Source: Stygiolobus azoricus
GTDB lineage: Archaea > Thermoproteota > Thermoprotei_A > Sulfolobales > Sulfolobaceae
DNA length: 64,000 nucleotides
Direction: 5' to 3'
Assembly (NCBI RefSeq): GCF_009729035.1
Contig: NZ_CP045483.1
Location: 496,001 to 560,000 of the forward strand
This document shows positions 16,647-24,856 of the stretch, in pieces. The notes below the pieces were generated by a model. The model worked only from the letters and a program-made list of their open reading frames with translations. It did no database searches and was not told the origin of the DNA. Position 1 is the first letter of the stretch; every line of letters starts with the position of its first letter. Position numbers and translations under genes: made by a program.

Positions 16647-16906
16647 GTAAGCTGTAAATCCGATGAGGTCAATCCCCCAAGGGTTAGAGAAGTGGTTAGG
16701 GATGTTGTTGCTGTGTTGAATCTACGCCTACGGGGTGATGGGGCAATGCCCCAAGCCCCGTACACGGAGATGTGAGCCCCGTGCCGTTGGGCTCGAAGGA
16801 GACCCATGACCCACCTGGTAGTGGTTGAGGGCTAAGTCCCTACACTTGATCATGAACATAAAATGAGTGAAATGAGAGTGTAGGGACAAACGGTGAACAG
16901 TTTGTC
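16647..16906 (+). mobile_element. IS200/IS605-type remnant: tnpB 3' end with omega-RNA-like right end
   Basis: The frame 16647-16775 encodes the tail of a TnpB protein: RDVVAVLNL, the last RuvC segment, followed by RLRGDGAMPQAP and a stop. Downstream and overlapping it is a GC-rich, highly structured region typical of the TnpB guide RNA at the right end. It includes hairpin GGGGC-AAT-GCCCC (16740-16752), a stretch with several GCCCC/GGGC pairs, and a gacccatgaccc ... gggctaa tail. Two further perfect hairpins close the region (16836-16887 and 16885-16906). The rest of tnpB, including its catalytic residues and zinc finger, is gone, so the element is dead. Confidence 0.75.
16836..16887. repeat. 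Perfect 11-bp inverted repeat at right end of tnpB remnant
   Basis: GTCCCTACACT (16836-16846) is the exact reverse complement of AGTGTAGGGAC (16877-16887), separated by 30 AT-rich bases. A second 7-bp inverted repeat follows directly: GACAAAC (16885-16891) and GTTTGTC (16900-16906). Subterminal hairpins of this kind are recognised by HUH transposases of IS200/IS605 elements. They may mark the element's right boundary. Confidence 0.65.
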
Positions 16907-17047
16907 TGATCTTTTATATTTGGCCTCCATAATCCTGCTCATAGCATTCAGTAGGTTCCTGATATCTTTAAGGCTTACAAAAAAGAGGCGTGATCACTGA
17001 GTGCTTTTTCGTTGTTTTTGTTGAAAAGCTTTAATTTAATCACCACG

Positions 17048-17591
17048 ATGTTAATGATTATGATAGACGTAAATGACTTCCAACCTGTATTGAGGATGGG
17101 CATTACGATAGATGAAGAGGAATATATTGCGAGGAAACTTTCCTCAATGATTGACATAAAAAAAGAGAGGATTTTGGACATAGCTCCGGGTAACTGTCTG
17201 ATCCCTATTTATCTATCTTTAGAACTTAATAAGGAGATAAGCGGAGTTGACGACTGGAAGTATTTCCAAGAAGGATGAGGCTGAGAGATTAATAAGAAAG
17301 TATGGTGCCAGAGTGAATTTGTTTTATGGTCTCCCTCAAATCCCCTTTAAGGATAATAGTTTCTCTATAGCTTACAGCGTAATGTACTTTTACAACCTAA
17401 AAAGAGAGATAATGAAAGTACTCGTTTCGGAGATAAGGAGAGTTCTTGAAGGTCAAGGTACTGTTCTAATAGTAGATCCTATAATGACTAGAGGGAAGAT
17501 AAGAAAGGAGATGGAAGAGGGGAAATTTAAACTTGTAGAATATACCGAAGCAAATGCGTTATCTTTTAGTAAATGGGAAAAAATTGCTTAA
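17048..17591 (+). pseudogene. Frameshifted class I SAM-dependent methyltransferase
   Basis: Two overlapping frames together form one methyltransferase. The first (from an ATG near 17048 to 17278) holds motif I ILDIAPGN and the acidic GVDDW end of strand 2. The second (to 17591) continues SISKKDEAERLI, motif LPQIPFKDNSFSIAYS and a later EIRRVLEGQGTVLIVDP strand. Removing one A at about 17253-17255 would restore GVDDW-SISKK. The protein would be about 180 residues, short for a small-molecule or RNA methyltransferase. It lies in a cluster of decayed genes, which favours a genuine pseudogene over a sequencing error. Confidence 0.7.
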
Positions 17592-17596
17592 CTTCG

Positions 17597-17785
17597 TCAC
17601 TCCAGCCTATAGTTAAACTTAGATTTAGAGATAGCTAGGAGTACTATTCCAACTAGAAGGATGAGTGAAGGAATGTAAAATCTAGGCTCTGGTGCAAGCT
17701 GGTTAAAGTAAGGTATATAATTAATTGCGGGCGTTACGTCTATCACGAATATTATTATCGACAGAATAGTAAGGAATAAACCCAT
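17597..17785 (-). CDS. Small two-helix membrane protein
   Basis: A 62-residue protein with two hydrophobic segments (about 3-22 and 38-54) joined by a polar loop (YFNQLAPEPRFYIPS) and ending in a basic tail (SKSKFNYRLE). Not recognised. The ATG at 17785 follows a TATA-like CTTATACC and AT-rich leader. It is convergent with the methyltransferase remnant. Composition supports a real gene despite the decayed surroundings. Confidence 0.5.
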   Translation of the reverse strand: MGLFLTILSIIIFVIDVTPAINYIPYFNQLAPEPRFYIPSLILLVGIVLLAISKSKFNYRLE

Positions 17786-17854
17786 AATTAATATGGTATA
17801 AGAATACGTGTACTTTACGAATAGGTCATGCCAGTCTACCTATCTTGTCTTAAC

Positions 17855-18048
17855 TAAGTAAGCTCCGTTCCGATCATGGCGAAACAGTTCATGCGACCGA
17901 AACCTAATTCCCTTGCTTCCTCATTACCCTTCTTGACGTTGAACTTTATTATGTCACCCACTCCTTTGGATTCTCCACGTTCTTACTTTCTATCACATTT
18001 CCTTGGTCATCAAATTTGATATGCCCAACATATCCCTTGAAAGTCATG
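17855..18048 (-). pseudogene. Frameshifted small protein gene (DUF2173-like)
   Basis: The ATG at 18048 opens MTFKGYVGHIKFDDQGNV and stops at 17950 after 32 codons. A neighbouring frame, entered by a shift near the GAGTGGGTGACA stretch, continues GDIIKFNVKKGNEEARELG then FGRMNCFAMIGTELT to a TAG at 17855. The joined 65-residue sequence reads like the N-terminal two thirds of a small roadblock-type protein; I suggest DUF2173-like from its pattern, without certainty. Its ATG follows the upstream stop by one base. Confidence 0.5.
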
Positions 18049-18049
18049 T

Positions 18050-18310
18050 TAAACACCTCCACTATTCTCAATTGCGAATTTTATTACATAGTCCCAGTTA
18101 GTCTCCTTAGCCCTTAATTACTGCAAGCCCTAAATCATCGAGTATCATGGCATATCCTAATAAGGGGTCTAATAGCTTAAGTCTCTTTGCCTCTTCTTTT
18201 CCTAGCTAACTTAGATAAGTCCACTTTAGTGATGACCATTCCATAAATCTTCTCCAAGTGTTCACCGCTAAAACGGTAAACTGCAAGTAAACCAGGTATT
18301 TTTTGGAAAG
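18050..18310 (-). pseudogene. Decayed partner gene upstream of the DUF2173-like remnant
   Basis: Three frames on the minus strand each hold coding-like pieces in the right order: LAVYRFSGEHLEKIYGMVI then TKVDLSKLA; EEAKRLKLLDPLLGYAMIL then DDLGLAVIKG; and ETNWDYVIKFAIENSGGV ending at 18050. Several frameshifts and stops separate them, and no start is left. The last stop and the next ATG are spaced TAA-C-ATG, so these two genes were once a tight operon. Family not recognised beyond general similarity to its neighbour. Confidence 0.45.
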
Positions 18311-18316
18311 TAACTT

Positions 18317-19130
18317 GTGAATATTTTGAATTTAGGCTTTGTTGCTGCCGCATTTATTTCTACAGTTATTACTGGATTACTCTACTATCAGCCGTCTTGC
18401 GCGTATCAGTCTACAATGAACATAATATACCACGTACCGTATGGGCCAGTACTTCTCTTCAGTCACCTTTACGGCGCTTATATAATGATAATTCTAGCAC
18501 ACATTCACATGTTCAGGAACTTTTACGTAGGTGCTTACAAGAAGCCAAGAGAGTTACAATGGATTACTGGAGTCCTTTTGTTGCTCTTAACACTAGGTGC
18601 GTCATTTTTCGGGTACAGTCTAGTTAGCGACGTGCTCGGAGTAAATGCAGTAGACATAGGAAGTGAGTTGATTGTGAATACTGGGTTCCCTGGTGCGACC
18701 GTAATTGTTAACTGGCTATTTGGACATGGTGGACTAGCAGCAATTTCAAGCAGTCCCTTAACTAGAGCTGAACTATTCGATAGATTACTTGGTTGGCACA
18801 TAATATTTAGTAAAACAACCAGTTCTAGTGAACCTTATTGCTTTAATCCCACTTGGTATGTTCACTTTCATATGGGTCTACAAGCTCGGTAGGGCGATAA
18901 TAAGGAACGAAGGCACAACAACCTCTATGGGAGGTGGATATAAGAGGAAAGACATTGCGTTTGTTGGGATAGTAGTTATTCTGATTATAGTAGCTATTTT
19001 GTGCGGTCTTATGTGGACTCTACCTTCAGTAGGTCCTCAAGCAACATATGCCGGTATGGACTTAGGAGTGATATTAATACTATTCGGAGGAGCCCTTCAA
19101 TTATACCATTATATAATATATGTAAAATGA
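18317..19130 (+). pseudogene. Frameshifted, truncated cytochrome b
   Basis: Two frames (18317-18892 and onward to 19130) encode parts of a membrane cytochrome b of a bc1/SoxN-like complex. The first has helices with SHLYGAYIMIILAHIHMFRNF, a haem-ligand helix, and RLLGWHIIF, the start of the second haem helix. The second frame resumes PVLVNLIALIPLGMFTFIW. Deleting one T near 18806-18810 would rejoin them. The joined product (about 270 residues) still lacks a normal N-terminus and much of the C-terminal half. No Rieske or other partner gene is adjacent. Confidence 0.7.
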
Positions 19131-19211
19131 TGAGTAACTAAAAATTATAAGTTAAGTATTTTTTTCCTCTTAAAGTATTGAGAAGCAAAGGGGAAATAGG
19201 TTCTCTCTTTG

Positions 19212-19826
19212 TCATCTCAAAGATAGAATTCTTGATAACGCTTCTTTAAACCATTCTAACTTATCAGGGTCTAGGTATTTTATCCTTTCATCATAAGGGA
19301 ATATGAAAGATCTTTTGAAAACTCCTTTCTCATATATTAAATCTAAAACTTGATCTTCTACAAGGGATACATTTTCTGATGGTACCATGTTAACGACTAA
19401 GACTCTGTAACCGTCATCCCACTTTTTTGCATATTCAATAGTTTCGGAAAGTCTGGTCATGTCTGTCAGAAACACATTAATGTTTGCAGTTGTTATATTG
19501 TTTTGAAACTTTATTGGATCACTATGTGGATCAATGTTTGTGAGCATGTCTGAAACAAGCATATTCCAATTAGATCTATTATACATGGTTTGTAGCTTAT
19601 CCTTTTCCACGTCAAGAAAATAATCAGAATAAAGGTACTTGTTTATATTAAAATAGTCCACAATATCGAACTCATCATCTACAAGAACTCTAACTGTCTG
19701 GAAGGGATCTAGCTCTTCTATCAAAAAAGGGATCTCTAATGACTTTAAATAATATGCTGTAAGAACTGTGAACGTTGACTTTCCTATCTTGCTTATGGAA
19801 CTCAAGAACCGTACTCTCTTTTTCAT
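19212..19826 (-). CDS. ParA/MinD-like P-loop protein with deviant Walker A
   Basis: A 204-residue protein with the layout of a small ParA/MinD/CobQ-type NTPase. An N-terminal strand is followed by a P-loop ISKIGKST (residues 11-18), then a helix and LIEELDPF where the switch strand would be. A central strand INVFLTDMT and a late strand RVLVVNMVP complete the pattern. The P-loop lacks the usual KGGxGKT glycines, though the catalytic-type GKST is kept. It could organise cargo on the nucleoid or membrane or be a degenerate relative. No ParB-like partner is adjacent; the upstream neighbour is divergent. Confidence 0.65.
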   Translation of the reverse strand: MKKRVRFLSSISKIGKSTFTVLTAYYLKSLEIPFLIEELDPFQTVRVLVDDEFDIVDYFNINKYLYSDYFLDVEKDKLQTMYNRSNWNMLVSDMLTNIDPHSDPIKFQNNITTANINVFLTDMTRLSETIEYAKKWDDGYRVLVVNMVPSENVSLVEDQVLDLIYEKGVFKRSFIFPYDERIKYLDPDKLEWFKEALSRILSLR

Positions 19827-20093
19827 ATAATATGTCTTTATAACTTAATCAAAAATAAGTATTTAGCTTCAACATAATACAAATTCAGATATCTTTATAC
19901 GCTCTTTACTCTTTATTAGAAATTAGTCTTGATTAGAAAAGAAAAATTATAATTATACTCTTTTCATTAAAATAAAATATTTCATACAGCAGATGAAATT
20001 TAAATAAAAGGCAAATCTTCTAGTCATATTGACCTTCTGGACTATGTGTGTTTTAGGAAAAAGTTTTAGTAACTATGCTAAGAGATATCATTG

Positions 20094-20984
20094 ATGGCTA
20101 AATCAAAGAAGAGTAAAAAGGAGAGTAAGCTCATATACGTACCTTTCATCATATTCGTAGTAATATTAGCTATTCTAATAATCTTACCTTCTATAAAGCC
20201 TCCTACGACCCAGGCAAGCGAATCAGTTCCATTCCTACATTTTGTTAAGGTCTCAAATCAGGACTATGCGTCATCACCGAATGTTGTTGATGTTTATTTA
20301 GTCTCTTGGGAGGGATGTCCTTACGGAGCTGCCCAGTCATGGCCCTTGTATCTAGCCTTAAGCCACTACGGTAAAATTAACGCTACCCCAATATGGTCTG
20401 ATCCAGAACCATTACCCTCACCTACTGGAGGTGTATCAGCACCAATGCAAGTACCGGGCTTATTATTTCAGTCTTTTATACCTAATGGAAGTGTACATTT
20501 TCATTTCTTCTACATGATAGGAAGGATGTTTACTAACAATAATAGTATTAGCCTGACAAACGGTACTATAGTCCCCTATTCTGGTGATTCCATAGTAACT
20601 TTAGAACTACAAGAACTCCAAAAAGATGTGCCTAATTGGGTCTATAACTTGATAGTTAAATATGAGCTTAACACACCATTTGGGCAGTATCCTAATTTAG
20701 CTGATGCTGGAAATCCTCCTCATATAGCTACAGTAATATTAATAACGGGACCTAACGGTACCTGGATGATAATTGGATATGACCAAACGGTGAACTCAGT
20801 AGCTCCTTATTACTTCGCTACCTCGGGTTATACGCCACAAGAACTTTATGGGAATATTTCAAAAGGAGTAATACCGAAGGTTAACGTTACCTCTAACCCT
20901 TACGCATTTGCTCAGCTAGAAACAACGTCTTATATACAAGAAGAAGCTCAACAAATATTGAACGTGATAAAAGAAGCTATGTAA
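20094..20984 (+). CDS. DUF929-family thioredoxin-like secreted protein
   Basis: A protein of 296 residues anchored outside the cell by an N-terminal helix (about 16-33) after a basic leader. The outer domain has the WEGCPYGAAQSW motif (a single Cys near residue 75), typical of DUF929 in Sulfolobales and placed like the active-site region of thioredoxin folds. Many NxS/T sequons support surface exposure. Function unknown. A TTG at 20091 precedes the ATG used here. A truncated relative is found at 53318-53708. Confidence 0.75.
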   Translation: MAKSKKSKKESKLIYVPFIIFVVILAILIILPSIKPPTTQASESVPFLHFVKVSNQDYASSPNVVDVYLVSWEGCPYGAAQSWPLYLALSHYGKINATPIWSDPEPLPSPTGGVSAPMQVPGLLFQSFIPNGSVHFHFFYMIGRMFTNNNSISLTNGTIVPYSGDSIVTLELQELQKDVPNWVYNLIVKYELNTPFGQYPNLADAGNPPHIATVILITGPNGTWMIIGYDQTVNSVAPYYFATSGYTPQELYGNISKGVIPKVNVTSNPYAFAQLETTSYIQEEAQQILNVIKEAM

Positions 20985-21029
20985 GGTTACGTTTTTAGAC
21001 CTATTTTAAAAGCTGGTTAACTAAAAATT

Positions 21030-22250
21030 CTACAGTAGGAATTCCCTGAACCACCCTTTCGTTATTTTATTCCATAGTTCCACCTTATCCTTTAGCTCAC
21101 ATTCAGTGCATAATAATGGATCTTGTCCTTTACTTTTGTAGTACCAGAAAGATATAGGGTCTACAATGTTTATTGATTCCTTGGTGACGTTCTTTACTAA
21201 CTGGATGTCATATAATAAGTTCTCGAGTTCAAACACTTCCTTTACGTATTTTGCACCTATACCTTTGGATATTACACTGTTAACGAAGTTGCTCACTAGC
21301 TTGTCGAAGGCTGAGTATTCAATGCTAAAGTCCTTTTGGGCGGCTAAAAAAGACGAGAGTAAGTATGCGTTAATAGTAAACTTTCCTTGCTCATGGTAAT
21401 CCAGTAAGTCGAAGCCTCCTAATCTTACGAATTGCTGGCCGTCATGGATGAAGTAACCTACATACAGTCCATTCTTTTTATTCTTAGAGTAATCGAGAAA
21501 TTCAAGGGGTATAGGTTTAAGCCCTCCCTTAGAATTGGAAGTGAAGAATTTACCACTCCTTTTAGGGATTTTCTTACTCATGAACTCACCCTCACCAATA
21601 TCTCCTTGATCTACGAACATTGCCGTAAAGAACGTGAAATTATCAAACGAAGATAATGGGTTCCCCTTTTGAAGGTCGAACTTTATCGTGCTTAAAACGT
21701 AATTTAACGTTTGTAAGTCTGGATTAATAGGCATTATAGCATCTCCTTTAACGTGCGATAATGATTTCACTATCTTATCCAGTGTAGTAAGGCTTAGGTT
21801 CTGCATAACCAATGAGATCAGTTTACCTTCATGGCTTAGTAACGGTAAGATATCGAATTCCTCAGGAAGTGTCCTCATCTGCTCTATTAGTAACTTAATG
21901 TCCTCCTTCTTGGGTCTGGGTTTCTCTCTCTTAACCTCCCTTTGTCTTGGCGTTCTTTTCTCTACACAACCTGGGAATGACGCCGAATTTGCGATATTTA
22001 ACTCGTCTATTTGAGTCTGTAAGTAATCAGAGAGTTGGGTTAACAAGTCTAAAACGGCTCGATGTATCGTGGACTTATCAAAAGTTTCTCTTAGTTTCTT
22101 GACGTCTTCATCCTTACAAACATAAGCCAATACAGAAAATTCATCTTCCTTATTTAACATTATGGGAATGTTATTTGGCGTTGTTACCACTACGATTGAA
22201 CCTGGCTGTGTGTGTTCAAGTAGGTAAGCGAGTAGGTCATAGGCTTTCAT
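21030..22250 (-). CDS. Unknown 406-residue protein
   Basis: Not recognised. The N-terminal part (1-95) looks like a compact alpha/beta domain, followed by a highly charged linker (EKRTPRQREVKREKPRPKKE, about 97-116) and a larger C-terminal region with a SWIM-free, mostly helical pattern. The end contains a CTEC pair close to the C-terminus. There is no membrane segment or signal. A perfect palindromic element (22260-22278) lies between its TATA box and its ATG, suggesting specific regulation. The gene stands between DUF929 and DUF1404 genes. Confidence 0.65.
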   Translation of the reverse strand: MKAYDLLAYLLEHTQPGSIVVVTTPNNIPIMLNKEDEFSVLAYVCKDEDVKKLRETFDKSTIHRAVLDLLTQLSDYLQTQIDELNIANSASFPGCVEKRTPRQREVKREKPRPKKEDIKLLIEQMRTLPEEFDILPLLSHEGKLISLVMQNLSLTTLDKIVKSLSHVKGDAIMPINPDLQTLNYVLSTIKFDLQKGNPLSSFDNFTFFTAMFVDQGDIGEGEFMSKKIPKRSGKFFTSNSKGGLKPIPLEFLDYSKNKKNGLYVGYFIHDGQQFVRLGGFDLLDYHEQGKFTINAYLLSSFLAAQKDFSIEYSAFDKLVSNFVNSVISKGIGAKYVKEVFELENLLYDIQLVKNVTKESINIVDPISFWYYKSKGQDPLLCTECELKDKVELWNKITKGWFREFLL

Positions 22251-22259
22251 TTTACCCTT

Positions 22260-22278
22260 CTATTCTATGGTAGAATAG
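22260..22278. promoter_or_regulatory. Perfect 8-bp palindrome, candidate operator of the 406-residue gene
   Basis: CTATTCTA (22260-22267) and TAGAATAG (22271-22278) are perfect inverted repeats around TGG. The element begins 10 bases upstream of the ATG (22250) and lies just downstream of a TATA-like GTATTAATT (about 22281-22290). It therefore overlaps the expected transcription start. That position suits a repressor site. Confidence 0.5.
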
Positions 22279-22291
22279 CAATTAATACGTT

Positions 22292-22852
22292 TTAGCCAAA
22301 GATGTTGAGGTTTTGGAAACCCTTGAATATTATGTAACCTAGAACAAATGTCATGGCAATTACCATTACATAGCCCGTTACTGGTTCCTGAGATAAGGGG
22401 TAAGGAGAAGGCGGAATATTGTAGAAGGGGTAGGATATTACCAAGATAACGGCTAGAGTCGTATCCCCTAACATCCACAAGACTAACAAAAGTAGCTTTT
22501 CGATTAACCTCATATTCTTAACACCCATGCCAAGTAGTACTCCTCCAAAAAACATCGATAACTCGTCGAGAGCTCTAAACGGAATTTCAGCACCTCCTAA
22601 AACAAAGAGCTGAGGAAAATGCCATAATACCACTAAGAGAGACCCTAGATAGCCCAATAATGAAGTTCTAAACTTATTACCCCAGTAGTAATACCCAATA
22701 AGTGAACCTGCGAACACTAGGGCATAATGTGATGCCATAAATACAAACTCTTCATTAAACATCAAGTCTTCAACCAATGGGTTGATGAATGCCAAGGTTA
22801 ACACAATAGACACTATTAAAGGTCTCTTATCGTTGATCTGTAATTTCTTCAT
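22292..22852 (-). CDS. DUF1404-like six-helix membrane protein
   Basis: A 186-residue integral membrane protein with about six helices. Conserved-looking polar spots lie within the helices: ASHYALVFAGSLIGYYYWG, LWHFPQLF, LDELSMFFGGVLLG and LWMLGDTTLAVI, then IPPSPYPLSQEPVTGYVM. His, Asp and Glu inside membrane helices suggest metal or haem binding or a proton path. It resembles the Sulfolobales DUF1404 family, whose function is unknown. It is divergent from the glucose dehydrogenase gene. Confidence 0.65.
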   Translation of the reverse strand: MKKLQINDKRPLIVSIVLTLAFINPLVEDLMFNEEFVFMASHYALVFAGSLIGYYYWGNKFRTSLLGYLGSLLVVLWHFPQLFVLGGAEIPFRALDELSMFFGGVLLGMGVKNMRLIEKLLLLVLWMLGDTTLAVILVISYPFYNIPPSPYPLSQEPVTGYVMVIAMTFVLGYIIFKGFQNLNIFG

Positions 22853-22913
22853 AACTTTAATTTTTCAAACTGTAAATAAAAGGCTTTTTTACTCTGGTTA
22901 GAATAGGATAAGT

Positions 22914-23996
22914 ATGAAAGCTATAACGGTAAGGCCTAATAGTATAGGAGCGGAAGTAAGGGACGTCGTGGTAAAAGAGACTTTAGGTAGAGGCCAAGCG
23001 TTGATCAGAACAGTGATGACGGGGATATGCGGGACTGATAGGGGAATAGTAAGCGGAAAGATCTCATTTGCTTACCCACCTGAAGGTTATTCTTTTTTGA
23101 TCTTAGGACACGAGGGTTTAGGTAGAGTTGAGGAGATAGGAGACGGTGTAGCTACACTGAAAAAGGGGGACTATGTAGTACCGGTTGTCAGGAGAGGGTG
23201 TGGTCAATGTTTGAACTGTAAAATAGGAAGGCAGGACTTTTGCGAAACGGGAAAGTTTGTCGAGGCTGGAATAAGAGGAAAACACGGCTTCATGAGAGAA
23301 TTTTTTGTCGACGACGAGAAGTACCTAGTCAAAGTTCCAGAAGAGGTCAAAGATGTGGCTGTCCTCACGGAACCCTTGTCTAACGTAGTAAAAGCTACGG
23401 AAGAGCTTCTCTTCGTCCAGAGAAGAATGATATGGAATTGCGAAGACTCTACTTTCGAGTGTAGAAACGCCTTTATAGTAGGAACCGGTCCAATAGGGAC
23501 GTTTTTCGCCATGACTTTGAGGACTCTAGGTTTTCAAGTGTATTTGCTTAACAAGAGGGAACCAAGCGAGACGGAAAGATACATCTCGGAGAAAATAGGG
23601 GCAGAGTTTTACGACACGAAATTAGGTATCGATAAATTACCCGATGCAGACCTCATAGTAGATACAAGCGGAGTTCCTGAAGCCTTCCTTCCGCTTATGA
23701 AAAAGATGAGACATAATTCAGCTCTAATCCTCTTCGGGACTATGGAAGGTGAAAAAGCGGAGATAATGTCAGATCTGGTTACCGAAATAGTGGAAAAGAA
23801 CATACTGATAATTGGCAGTGTTAACGCCAGTAAAAAAGACTTCCAAGGTGCGTTGAATTACCTTTCCATATGGAGGTATCGTTATGGAGATGTTCTAAAC
23901 CGTATGATAACCAGTAAAGTTGAAGTAGAGGAAGCACCTGAAGTTTTATCTAAAAAAATAAAAGGAGAAATAAAGACTGTGATTAAATGGTCCTGA
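22914..23996 (+). CDS. gdh: Zinc-dependent glucose/galactose 1-dehydrogenase
   Basis: A 360-residue medium-chain dehydrogenase that oxidises glucose (and galactose) with NAD(P)+, the first step of the non-phosphorylative Entner-Doudoroff pathway in Sulfolobus. The catalytic zinc site is seen in GICGTD (Cys39) and GHEG (His66-Glu67). The structural zinc cysteines are in GCGQCLNC ... DFC (about 93-107). The coenzyme-binding motif is GTGPIG. Length and motifs match the characterised S. solfataricus enzyme. It is convergent with an FAH-family gene, overlapping by 14 bases. Confidence 0.9.
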   Translation: MKAITVRPNSIGAEVRDVVVKETLGRGQALIRTVMTGICGTDRGIVSGKISFAYPPEGYSFLILGHEGLGRVEEIGDGVATLKKGDYVVPVVRRGCGQCLNCKIGRQDFCETGKFVEAGIRGKHGFMREFFVDDEKYLVKVPEEVKDVAVLTEPLSNVVKATEELLFVQRRMIWNCEDSTFECRNAFIVGTGPIGTFFAMTLRTLGFQVYLLNKREPSETERYISEKIGAEFYDTKLGIDKLPDADLIVDTSGVPEAFLPLMKKMRHNSALILFGTMEGEKAEIMSDLVTEIVEKNILIIGSVNASKKDFQGALNYLSIWRYRYGDVLNRMITSKVEVEEAPEVLSKKIKGEIKTVIKWS

Positions 23997-24825
23997 CGTA
24001 GTTTCTTAGAACTCCTATCCCAGTAACCTCTACCTCTATGACGTCTCCTTCTTGTAAGTATTTTTTACCTGAGAACTCAGCTACTCCAGCAGGAGTCCCT
24101 GTAGTTATTACATCTCCAGGCTCTAGAGTTATTCCCTTGCTCAAGTAGGCTATCATATCCTCTACACTAAAGATCATATCCTTAGTAGTACCATCCTGAA
24201 CTATAGTTCCATTTAACCTCGCTATTATTCTGAGTGAGTAAAAGTCATTTATTTCGTCCTTTGTAACTATCCATGGTCCTACCGGTAAACCTGTATCGAG
24301 GCTTTTTCCCATAACCCAGTTCAGCCCATAAGGGTGTACTTCGGGAAACTGATAATCCCTGAAACTTACGTCATTAACAATCGTAAAGCCGAAAACATAA
24401 TCCATGGCATCTTCTTTTCTTACGTTCTTAGCCCTCTTTCCTATTACAATACCTATCTCACCTTCATAGTCAACCCTCTTTAACTCCTTAGGGATCAAAA
24501 TATAATCCTCAGTACCGATTATAGCATTTGAAAATTTTGTAAAGAAATAAGGAAAAGGTGGAGGATTCATGAGAGTCTCTGAGGAATGAGACTTAAAATT
24601 TACAGCTGGTAGAAACACCTTCTGAGGGGATATGGGTGGTAAGAGTTTTTTAACCTTAGTTTCTTTCAGCGGTAATCTCTCGACTATGTCGAAGGCTTTG
24701 ATGACGTTATTAATGTTGCTAAATACACATTCCATCCCTTCTTTTTCGAATTCGAAGAATTTACCTTCTTTATAGACTACAACTACTTTTCTTCCGTCTT
24801 CGATTTGAGCAAAGCCTAATTTCAT
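23983..24825 (-). CDS. Fumarylacetoacetate hydrolase-family protein
   Basis: A 280-residue FAH-family enzyme, which in Sulfolobales hydrolyses or dehydrates 2-keto acids such as sugar-acid intermediates. Metal-binding and catalytic features are visible: DYEGEIGIVIGKRAKN, FGFTIVNDVSFRDYQ, GKSLDTGLPVGPWIV, and the GDVITTGTPAGVAE end motif. The open frame reaches 24945, but the ATG at 24825 gives the family start MKLGFAQIED and lies about 25 nt after a TATA-like AATTTAAT. Convergence with glucose dehydrogenase suggests sugar-acid metabolism, though substrate is not determined. Confidence 0.85.
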   Translation of the reverse strand: MKLGFAQIEDGRKVVVVYKEGKFFEFEKEGMECVFSNINNVIKAFDIVERLPLKETKVKKLLPPISPQKVFLPAVNFKSHSSETLMNPPPFPYFFTKFSNAIIGTEDYILIPKELKRVDYEGEIGIVIGKRAKNVRKEDAMDYVFGFTIVNDVSFRDYQFPEVHPYGLNWVMGKSLDTGLPVGPWIVTKDEINDFYSLRIIARLNGTIVQDGTTKDMIFSVEDMIAYLSKGITLEPGDVITTGTPAGVAEFSGKKYLQEGDVIEVEVTGIGVLRNYVRTI

Positions 24826-24856
24826 GTTTATTATAAACTCGTGATCAATTAAATTT

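Noticed and set aside
16616-16807. Minus-strand 63-codon frame in the tnpB remnant
   Set aside because: It is antisense to the recognisable TnpB tail and guide-RNA region; composition is that of a GC-rich shadow.
17247-17591. Second half of the methyltransferase as an independent gene from TTG 17247
   Set aside because: It lacks motif I and begins in the middle of the fold; it is the continuation of the upstream frame after a one-base shift.
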